64,000 nt of DNA from Nesterenkonia sandarakina (GTDB lineage Bacteria; Actinomycetota; Actinomycetes; Actinomycetales; Micrococcaceae): assembly GCF_013410215.1 (NCBI RefSeq), contig NZ_JACCFQ010000001.1, forward strand, positions 1,426,001-1,490,000, written 5' to 3'. Made by a program: the position numbers and the translations under genes. Each line of letters begins with the position of its first letter. The stretch's first letter is position 1. Of the stretch, positions 57,751 through 64,000 are shown piece by piece. The notes under the pieces are model-generated. The model saw nothing but the letters and a program-made list of their open reading frames with translations. It did not search any database and had not been told where the DNA came from.

Positions 57751-59859
57751 ATGGCTGCCACTGAGACATCTGCGGCTGCGCGTCTGCTGCCCAGCTACAT
57801 CCAGGACACCTGGTGGACTCCGGAGGATCCGGAGAAGGTCAGCGAGATCCTCGACGCCTCCACCTCCGAGCCGGTCTGCCTGGTCTCCACCGAGGGGTTG
57901 GACACCTCAGCGGCCGTGGCACACGCCCGCTCGGTCGGCCAGCAGAGCCTGGGGCAGCTGACCATCCACCAGCGGGCGCTGCGCCTGAAGCAGCTGGCGG
58001 CCTACCTGCATGAGCACCGCGAGGAGCTCTATGAGCTCTCCGACCGCACCGGCTCCACGCGCCGGGACCACCTGATCGACGTCGACGGCGGCATCGGCAC
58101 CATCCGCACCTTCTCCTCCAAGGGTCGCAAGGAGCTTCCCAACGCGAATGTCATTCTCGACGGCGCGGTGGAGCAGCTCTCGCGCGACGGCTCCTTCATC
58201 GGTGAGCACATCTATACCCGGCTCACCGGGGTGGCCGTGCAGATCAACGCGTTCAACTTCCCGGTCTGGGGGATGCTGGAGAAGTTCGCACCCAGCTTCA
58301 TCGCCGGGGTGCCCACCATCGTGAAGCCGGCCTCACAGACCGCCTATGTCGCGCAGGCCTGCGTGCGGCTGATGATCGACTCCGGGCTGATCCCCGCCGG
58401 CGCGCTGCAGCTGATCTCCGGATCCGCCCGGGACCTGCTGGACCATCTGGACCACCGCGACCACGTGGCGTTCACCGGTTCTGCGAACACTGCACAGCTG
58501 CTGCGCTCCCACGACAATGTCGCGAACCACGGCGTGCGCTTCACCGCGGAGACCGATTCGCTCAACGCCGCCATCCTGGGTCCCGACGCCGGCCCGGACA
58601 CCGTGGAGTTCGACGCCTTCATCAAGTCGGTCACCCTGGAGATGACCGCGAAGACCGGACAGAAATGCACCGCGATCCGCCGGGTCATCGTGCCCTCGGC
58701 CCAGGTGGATCCGGTGGTGGAGGCGCTGCGCTCCCGGCTGGACTCCCGGGTGGTCCTCGGTGATCCGCGCGACGCCGAGACCACCATGGGCCCGCTGGCC
58801 TCGCAGGATCAGCGCGACGAGGTCGCTCGCGCCGTGGACACGCTGATCAGCGCCGGCGGCAGCGTCCGCGTGGGCGGACCGGAGTCGGGCACCGGGGCGG
58901 CCGACGCTGACCGCGGCGCGTACTACCCGGCCACCGTGCTCTCCTTCGCCGAGGCCCGCACCCCTGAGGTGCACGCGGTGGAGGCCTTCGGACCGGTCAC
59001 CTCGGTGCTGGGCTACACCGACGTCGACGACGCCGTGGACCTCGCCGCGCTCGGCGGGGGATCCCTGGTCGCCACGGTCTGCACCCATGACCCGGAGATC
59101 GCCGCCGAGTTCGCCCGCGGGATCGCCTCGCACCATGGGCGTGTGCTCTTCCTGGACCGCGACGACGCCAAGACCTCCACCGGTCACGGCTCACCGCTGC
59201 CTCACCTCGTCCACGGCGGCCCCGGCCGAGCCGGCGGCGGTGAGGAGCTCGGCGGGATCCGCGCCGTGAAGCACTACATGCAGCGCACCGCCGTCCAGGG
59301 CTCACCTGACCTGCTCACCGGGGTGACCGGTGTCTGGCACCGCGGCGCCAAGGCCGTGACCGCCACCCCGGAGACCGTGGCCGATGGCACCGCCGTGCAC
59401 CCCTTCCGGAAGTCCCTGGCGGAGCTGCGGATCGGGGACCAGTTCGCCTCCGGGCTGCGCACCGTGGCGCTGGAGGACATCACCTCCTTCGCCGAGTCCA
59501 CCGGTGACACCTTCTACGCCCACACCAATGAGGAGGCGGCGACGGCGAACCCGTTCTTCCCGCGCCGGGTGGCCCACGGCTACCTGTTGGTGGCCTGGGC
59601 GGCCGGGCTCTTCGTGGAGCCGGCCCCGGGACCGGTGCTGGCGAACACCGGTCTGGAGAACCTCTCCTTCCAGACCCCGGTCACCTACGACGACTCGATC
59701 CGGGTCACGCTGACCGCCAAGCAGATCATCCCGCGTGAGACCGACGACTATGGCGAGGTCCGCTGGGACACCGTGCTGCACAACCAGCACGATGAGATCG
59801 TCGCGACCTATGACGTGCTGACCCGGGTGGCGAAGCAGAACAAGCCCGAGTGGACGTGA
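57751..59859 (+). CDS. paaZ: Bifunctional PaaZ: oxepin-CoA hydrolase / semialdehyde dehydrogenase
   Basis: Ring-opening enzyme of the phenylacetyl-CoA pathway, 702 residues. The N-terminal aldehyde dehydrogenase domain (about 1-530) has INAFNFPVWGMLEKFAPSFIAGVP, FTGSANTAQLLRS, and nucleophile Cys306 in TGQKCTAIRR. The C-terminal MaoC-type hydratase domain (about 550-700) has DITSFAESTGDTFYAH with the catalytic Asp and ...FFPRRVAHGYLL with the His. Length and order match E. coli PaaZ (681 residues). ATG at 57751 with GAGAGGA upstream. No paaABCDE or paaK lies in the window; a PaaR-like operator precedes it. Confidence 0.95.
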   Translation: MAATETSAAARLLPSYIQDTWWTPEDPEKVSEILDASTSEPVCLVSTEGLDTSAAVAHARSVGQQSLGQLTIHQRALRLKQLAAYLHEHREELYELSDRTGSTRRDHLIDVDGGIGTIRTFSSKGRKELPNANVILDGAVEQLSRDGSFIGEHIYTRLTGVAVQINAFNFPVWGMLEKFAPSFIAGVPTIVKPASQTAYVAQACVRLMIDSGLIPAGALQLISGSARDLLDHLDHRDHVAFTGSANTAQLLRSHDNVANHGVRFTAETDSLNAAILGPDAGPDTVEFDAFIKSVTLEMTAKTGQKCTAIRRVIVPSAQVDPVVEALRSRLDSRVVLGDPRDAETTMGPLASQDQRDEVARAVDTLISAGGSVRVGGPESGTGAADADRGAYYPATVLSFAEARTPEVHAVEAFGPVTSVLGYTDVDDAVDLAALGGGSLVATVCTHDPEIAAEFARGIASHHGRVLFLDRDDAKTSTGHGSPLPHLVHGGPGRAGGGEELGGIRAVKHYMQRTAVQGSPDLLTGVTGVWHRGAKAVTATPETVADGTAVHPFRKSLAELRIGDQFASGLRTVALEDITSFAESTGDTFYAHTNEEAATANPFFPRRVAHGYLLVAWAAGLFVEPAPGPVLANTGLENLSFQTPVTYDDSIRVTLTAKQIIPRETDDYGEVRWDTVLHNQHDEIVATYDVLTRVAKQNKPEWT

Positions 59860-59883
59860 GCGCCGTCGTCGTCGAGAGGGGCT

Positions 59884-59915
59884 GCCCGGGGGTCGATCCA
59901 GATCTGACCCCGGGC
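59884..59915 (+). terminator. Hairpin after paaZ
   Basis: GCCCGGGG(G)TC pairs with GACCCCGGGC with one bulged G; a second small stem CCAGCCT/AGGCTGG follows at about 59922. No T run. Confidence 0.5.
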
Positions 59916-59984
59916 TGAAGCCAGCCTCACCGCAGGCTGGTGCTCGGGCGGACTGTGCCGCCGGATGACGCACCGAAAGGCGCG

Positions 59985-60020
59985 AGGGCGGGGCTGGGGG
60001 ATGATCCCCGGCCCCGCCCT
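59985..60020. terminator. Second long hairpin before the phosphoglycerol transferase gene
   Basis: A 15-bp stem with one wobble (59985-59999 with 60006-60020; outer AGGGCGGGGC/GCCCCGCCCT) around a six-nt loop. It is about 90 bp before the next start codon. Confidence 0.65.
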
Positions 60021-60110
60021 GCTTCATGCCCGTGAGAGCACCAGGTACTGTGAGGTGCCATATCGCAACGGCCCGCAGACGGGCCCCGGCTGAGGGAGGG
60101 GGTGTACCCG

Positions 60111-61679
60111 GTGTCCTCTGGAACCCAAGAACGCGCTGCCTCCGGGCGGGGCATGCGCCTCGCCAAACGCTCTGGCCACCTGCTGAGCCGGGTCGCGGTC
60201 TTCCTGCTGATCTGGTTCGGGACCGCCCTGTTGATCGCGGCGACCCTGATCCGCGTCTTCTGGGGTGAGATCACCGTGGCGCAGATGATGCTGAACCTGG
60301 TCTCTGTGGAGACCGACGGCGGCGGCGGCGCCCTGGTCTGGATCTGCATCCTGGGCATCGGCGTGCTCCCGCTGCTGATCACCATCGCGGTCACATCAGC
60401 GCTGCAGGTGCGTCGCCGACGGCGTCTGAGGCGCGACCCCCGCCAGCGGTTCCGCGAGCACTGGCTGATGCGCACCGTCCGGGTGACAGCCGGAGCCAGC
60501 GTGGTCGTCCTGGGTGCCGCGTCCTTCACATCCTCGGTGAGCCTCGCCGACTACCTCCAGGCGGCGAACTCTCAGTACAGCCTGGACCAGTTCCACGTAG
60601 AGCCGAGCGTGACCGGCGGGTCGGATAAGCGCAACCTGGTCCTGATCTACCTGGAGAACGGCGAGGCGACCCTGGAAGACACCGAGCTCTTCGAGAAGGA
60701 CGCCTTCGACCCGCTGCAGGAGGTCACCGACCCCGCTGACGGCTGGCAGAGCGTGGAGTCCCTGCGGGAGTACGCCGGCGGAGGGTGGACCATGTCGGGC
60801 CTCGTCGCCACCCAGTGCGGGATCCCGCTGGGCGGTATCATCTCTGCCGCCAGCAGTGGCGCCCTGGACGGGCGGACTGAGGAGTCCAAGACCTACCTCA
60901 CCGGCACCACCTGCCTAGGTGACGTGCTCGAGCAGCACGGCTACACCAGCGTCTTCCTCGGCGGGGCCAACTCATCCTTCGCCGAGAAGGACACCTTCCT
61001 GAAGACGCACGGCTACTCCGAGGTGAAGGGCCTGGCGGACTGGCGCGCCGCCGGAGAGCCGGAGAGCAGCTTCCGCAGCGACTGGGGCCTCAGTGACCGG
61101 AGGCTGATGGCCCACGCGACCGAGCAGCTCGACGAGCTGCACGCCGAGTCCGAGGCGAGCGGGCAGCCGTTCAACCTCTCGGTGCTCACCCTGGACACCC
61201 ACGGGCCCACGCATGTCTTCGACTACTGCGATGTTGACACCCGCGACCCGACCACATCGGTGTTCGCCTGCTCCATGGCCGAGGTGGCGGGCTTCGTGGA
61301 ACACATGGAGGACCAGGGCTACCTCGAGGACACCGCCGTGGTGATCATGGGCGACCACCTGAAGCAGATCAACGCCGGCGACGCCTTCCAGGACCAGCTG
61401 CAGGACCACCCGGATCGCACCATCTTCAACCGGATCTGGATCCCTGGCGCGGACGGGTCCACACCGTTGCGCTCCGAGGTGGATCAGCTGAGCATGTACC
61501 CCACGCTGCTCGATGTCGCAGGTCTCAGCGTGGCGGATCGGGAGGCGGGACTAGGGGTCTCCGCGTTCTCCCCCGAGGTGCCCGATGACTCGGCGCAGTC
61601 CTTGAATCCAGAGGCTTACCTCGAGCTGATCACCTCGCGCTCCGCAGAGTTCTACTCCCAGGCCTGGGGCGCCCCCTAG
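60111..61679 (+). CDS. OpgB/MdoB-like phosphoglycerol transferase (alkaline phosphatase superfamily)
   Basis: A 522-residue membrane enzyme: three N-terminal helices (AVFLLIWFGTALLIAATLIRVF, then WICILGIGVLPLLITIAVTS, and a third before SLADYLQAAN), then an extracellular sulfatase/LTA-synthase-type domain. LVLIYLENGEATLED aligns with the LVLIYLESLERTYF of E. coli MdoB, with the nucleophile Thr kept, and GWTMSGLVATQCGIPLGG with its TIAGMVASQCGIPL. TLDTHGPTH and IMGDHLKQ carry further metal ligands. It would transfer phosphoglycerol groups to a glycan or lipid. GTG at 60111 is favoured over GTG at 60102 because of the GGGAGG spacing. Confidence 0.87.
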   Translation: MSSGTQERAASGRGMRLAKRSGHLLSRVAVFLLIWFGTALLIAATLIRVFWGEITVAQMMLNLVSVETDGGGGALVWICILGIGVLPLLITIAVTSALQVRRRRRLRRDPRQRFREHWLMRTVRVTAGASVVVLGAASFTSSVSLADYLQAANSQYSLDQFHVEPSVTGGSDKRNLVLIYLENGEATLEDTELFEKDAFDPLQEVTDPADGWQSVESLREYAGGGWTMSGLVATQCGIPLGGIISAASSGALDGRTEESKTYLTGTTCLGDVLEQHGYTSVFLGGANSSFAEKDTFLKTHGYSEVKGLADWRAAGEPESSFRSDWGLSDRRLMAHATEQLDELHAESEASGQPFNLSVLTLDTHGPTHVFDYCDVDTRDPTTSVFACSMAEVAGFVEHMEDQGYLEDTAVVIMGDHLKQINAGDAFQDQLQDHPDRTIFNRIWIPGADGSTPLRSEVDQLSMYPTLLDVAGLSVADREAGLGVSAFSPEVPDDSAQSLNPEAYLELITSRSAEFYSQAWGAP

Positions 61680-61703
61680 CGCAGGGCAGCCTGTGACGCG
61701 GGT

Positions 61704-61729
61704 CGCGCCGCAGCTGGGATGGCGGCGCG
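61704..61729 (+). terminator. Hairpin after the phosphoglycerol transferase gene
   Basis: CGCGCCGC (61704-61711) pairs with GCGGCGCG (61722-61729) with a 10-nt loop, 25 bp after the stop codon. No T run. Confidence 0.5.
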
Positions 61730-61773
61730 CAGCGAGGGTGTGCTGAGAAGCTGTCCTGCGTGGACGTATTCTC

Positions 61774-63096
61774 ATGCAGATGGGCATGAACTCTGAGCGG
61801 CGCTTCGATCCACCCTGCGGTCCGGTCATCGGCCGTGTCCTCGGGCCGGTGGTCAAGGCGTCGGGGATCCCCTACGCGCGGGCCCAGCGGTTCCAGGCGC
61901 CGCACCCGGTGGCTGACTGGTCCGAACCCCGCCTCGCGACGGATCCGGCACCGGCGTGTCCGCAGTGGCGGATCAGGGAGCTCGAGTCTGTCTCCGGGAG
62001 TCAGACCGGAGGGCTGCCGCAGCGGGAGGACTGCCAGAATCTCACGGTCACCCTGCCTGAGGACCTGCAGGACGGAGAGCTGCTGCCGGTGATGGTGTGG
62101 ATCCACGGCGGCTCCTACATCACCGGGGCCGGCGACGCCCCGATCTACGATCCCGCGGCCCTGGTGAGCGAACAGCGGGTCGTCGTGGTCGCCGTGACCT
62201 ACCGGCTGGGCGCCTTCGGGTACCTCGGGGGCCCCGGCCGCACCATGAACCTCGGCCTGAGGGATCAGCTCAGCGCCCTGGAATGGGTCCAGCGCAACAT
62301 CAGCTCCTTCGGCGGTGACCCCGACGCGGTCACCGTCTTCGGTCAGTCCGCCGGAGGCGACGCCGTCGCGCACCTGATGGCCACCCCACGAGCCGCGCAG
62401 CTCTTCCGCCGGGGCATCATGCAGAGTCCACCGTTGGGGATCTCGCGGGGCCGGGAGAAGATGACCGCGGCCATGTCCGCCGCAGGCCCACAGCTCTCCG
62501 ATCGGGCGTCCATCAAGGAGGTGCTGCAGCTCCAGGAGAAGGCGCGCGCCGCGGGGGCCAGGTTCGGGCTGCGCGGGCTCATGCCCTTCGGCCCGGCATT
62601 GGGAGCCTCCCCGCTGCCCCCGGAGACCCAGGTGGATGACGCGTGGCGGGCCGTGGCGCCGGATATCGACATCATGATCACACACACCGCCGAGGAGACC
62701 CGGCTGTTCATCCCGGTCGCGCATCCGGTCCGCTGGGTCCGCGAGCTCCCGGTGCTCGGCGCCGGCGCCACCAGGCTGCTGAGCACGCTGGCGACCCGTC
62801 TGATCTACGTCACCGAGATCCGCCGTTTCCTCCGGCGCCACTCTCGCGCCGGCGGCCGGGCGCACTACTTCGTGGTCCGCTGGGCCGCGCCTGGAAACTT
62901 CTACGGAGCGGCCCACGGGATCGATCTGGCGCTGCTCTTCGGCACCCGGGAGAACACAGCGGGACTGGAGCTGCTGCAGGGAGCCTCCTGGGAGGAGCTT
63001 CAGGAAGCGGGACGGGCCGTGCGAGCGCTCTGGGCGGGGTTCGCTCGAGGATCGCGGCTGCCCGAGCGCGGCAGCATCCCCGGGGTCTCGGCCTGA
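61774..63096 (+). CDS. Type-B carboxylesterase
   Basis: Alpha/beta-hydrolase of 440 residues in the carboxylesterase type-B family. The oxyanion region VMVWIHGGSYITGAGDAP, the nucleophile elbow VFGQSAGGDAVAHL with catalytic Ser and the late His in YGAAHGIDLALLFG are recognisable. There is no signal peptide, so it is probably cytoplasmic. It is shorter than the usual 500 residues. The start is ATG at 61774 or in-frame ATG at 61783; no clear ribosome binding site, but TATTCT just upstream would allow a leaderless start. Confidence 0.87.
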   Translation: MQMGMNSERRFDPPCGPVIGRVLGPVVKASGIPYARAQRFQAPHPVADWSEPRLATDPAPACPQWRIRELESVSGSQTGGLPQREDCQNLTVTLPEDLQDGELLPVMVWIHGGSYITGAGDAPIYDPAALVSEQRVVVVAVTYRLGAFGYLGGPGRTMNLGLRDQLSALEWVQRNISSFGGDPDAVTVFGQSAGGDAVAHLMATPRAAQLFRRGIMQSPPLGISRGREKMTAAMSAAGPQLSDRASIKEVLQLQEKARAAGARFGLRGLMPFGPALGASPLPPETQVDDAWRAVAPDIDIMITHTAEETRLFIPVAHPVRWVRELPVLGAGATRLLSTLATRLIYVTEIRRFLRRHSRAGGRAHYFVVRWAAPGNFYGAAHGIDLALLFGTRENTAGLELLQGASWEELQEAGRAVRALWAGFARGSRLPERGSIPGVSA

Positions 63097-63129
63097 GCGG
63101 CGCGCCCGGAGGAGATGCTGCCGGTTCGC

Positions 63130-64000
63130 TCAGCGGCTGATCACATGCGGCTGCGCCACCTCCTTGAGGCCCTGCAGGCCGAACTCCAGACCGAAGCCTG
63201 ACTGCTTGGCGCCGCCGAAGGGCACCCGCGGGTCGATCGCGCCATGCTTGTTGATCCAGGTGGTGCCGGCCTCGATCCGTGCGGCCACCTCGGTGGCGCG
63301 CTCCGGGTTCGAGGACCAGACGGAGGAGCCCAGCCCGACCTCGAGTCCATTGGCCCATTCGATGGCCTGCTCCAGATCGGTGTAGCGGATGATCGGCAGT
63401 GCCGGCCCGAACTGCTCCTCCAGGACCAGCGGGTTCTGCGGATCGATATCGGCCACCAGGGTGGTGGGATAGAAGAAGCCTGGGGCGTCGTCGTCGGGGT
63501 CAGCTCCGATCAGCACGCGGGCACCGGAGTCCTTCGCGGCCTCCACCAGCCGGGCGACGATCTCACGCTGCTTCGCGTTCTGCAGCGGCCCCAACACGTT
63601 GCCCTCTTCCAGGCCGATGCCCATGGGCATCTTGGCCGCCACCTCGGTCAGCGCCTGGCAGACCTCGTCATAGATCGAGTCCGGGACGTAGAGCCGCTTC
63701 AGCGCCGCACAGGTCTGACCGGTGTTGATGAAGGCGCCCCAGAACAGATCCTCCGCGATCGCCTGCGGGTCGGCGTCGTCCAAGACGATCCCGGCATCAT
63801 TGCCGCCGAGCTCCATGGTCATCCGCTTCATGGTGTCTGCGGCCGTCTTGATGATGGCCTTGCCGGTGGTCACCGACCCGGTGAACATGATCTTCGCGAT
63901 GTCCTGATGCTCGGTGAGCTGCCTGCCCAGGGACCCGTCGCCGGGGACCGCGATCAGCACATCGGCTGGCAGCGCCGAGTTGAGCACCTTCACCAGGGCC
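63130..64000 (-). CDS. NAD(P)-dependent aldehyde dehydrogenase, truncated by window edge
   Basis: The C-terminal 290 residues of an aldehyde dehydrogenase; the N-terminal part lies beyond the right edge. Visible: KIMFTGSVTTGKAI, the Glu motif MTMELGGNDAGIVL, the nucleophile Cys in FINTGQTCAALKRLYVP, and EEQFGPALPIIRYTDLEQAI with GGAKQSGFGLEFG at the end. Likely a succinate-semialdehyde or betaine-type aldehyde dehydrogenase, but substrate cannot be told from this part. It ends 33 bp from the convergent esterase stop. Confidence 0.9.
   Translation of the reverse strand, partial: ALVKVLNSALPADVLIAVPGDGSLGRQLTEHQDIAKIMFTGSVTTGKAIIKTAADTMKRMTMELGGNDAGIVLDDADPQAIAEDLFWGAFINTGQTCAALKRLYVPDSIYDEVCQALTEVAAKMPMGIGLEEGNVLGPLQNAKQREIVARLVEAAKDSGARVLIGADPDDDAPGFFYPTTLVADIDPQNPLVLEEQFGPALPIIRYTDLEQAIEWANGLEVGLGSSVWSSNPERATEVAARIEAGTTWINKHGAIDPRVPFGGAKQSGFGLEFGLQGLKEVAQPHVISR

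Noticed and set aside
60102-60110. GTG at 60102 as start of the phosphoglycerol transferase
   Set aside because: It would sit almost on top of the GGGAGG site; GTG at 60111 has the better spacing, though the difference is three codons.
1-64000. Mobile elements, CRISPR arrays, toxin-antitoxin pairs
   Set aside because: No transposase, integrase, direct-repeat/spacer array or typical toxin motif was seen; tandem repeats found are short and contiguous without spacers.

Overview
The window is one contiguous piece of a high-GC actinobacterial chromosome. Gene content and style fit a Micrococcaceae-type organism: zinc-independent L28/L33/S14, a small PurL with PurQ and PurS, RecR and a long-tailed DnaX, branched-chain 2-oxo acid dehydrogenase genes, many GTGA/ATGA start-stop overlaps and frequent GTG starts. 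An apparent ehuBCDA ectoine/hydroxyectoine uptake operon suggests a salt-tolerant member such as Nesterenkonia or a relative; that genus guess is inference. I saw no tRNA, rRNA, CRISPR array, insertion sequence or prophage, and both window edges cut through genes (an amidase on the left, an aldehyde dehydrogenase on the right).

Layout. 1-2 kb: amidase (partial) and an EamA exporter, overlapping tail to tail. 2.3-3.8 kb: rpmB-rpmG-rpsN, a terminator, a candidate small structured RNA, then hup. 3.9-9.8 kb: a small membrane protein, a CopD-CtaG fusion for copper/cytochrome oxidase assembly, a lipoprotein, a thioredoxin-NHL protein and a flavodoxin-like protein. 9.8-15.2 kb: two importers, metNIQ and a cystine-type polar amino-acid ABC system, separated by a pyrimidine-dimer glycosylase-like gene. 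15.3-20.8 kb: VOC protein, L-lactate dehydrogenase, then a sensor kinase, a processive family-2 glycosyltransferase with a C-terminal Hpt-like domain, and a convergent single-domain response regulator. 20.9-24.3 kb: purS-purQ-purL on the minus strand. 24.3-27.8 kb: G-rich tandem repeats, a YchJ-like protein, an F420/NADP-type oxidoreductase, a glycosylase-like protein and a GNAT protein. 27.8-32.4 kb: lysC and ehuBCDA. 32.7-37.4 kb: recR, dnaX and a membrane acyltransferase. 37.4-45.3 kb: MHS-family transporter, a TrpXYZ-type ABC importer, and thiolase/enoyl-CoA hydratase/3-hydroxyacyl-CoA dehydrogenase genes. 45.4-50.7 kb: a SorC-type regulator divergent from glpD-glpF-glpK. 50.9-57.6 kb: a DUF1989 protein, bkd-type E1alpha-E1beta-E2, and a divergent Lrp/AsnC regulator with an AcuI/YhdH-like reductase. 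57.7-64 kb: paaZ, an OpgB/MdoB-like phosphoglycerol transferase, a carboxylesterase and the partial aldehyde dehydrogenase.

How the parts may work together. Three sites, upstream of paaZ, of the thiolase operon and of the MHS transporter, resemble the PaaR operator of Corynebacterium, so these loci may form one phenylacetate/acyl-CoA catabolic regulon whose regulator lies outside the window. The glp genes probably form a glycerol regulon under the divergent SorC protein. The kinase, glycosyltransferase-Hpt-like fusion and response regulator look like a signalling module tied to a polysaccharide synthase; it is the most unusual arrangement here. Many short tandem repeats occur in spacers and in linker-coding parts of dnaX, the E2 gene and the DUF1989 gene.
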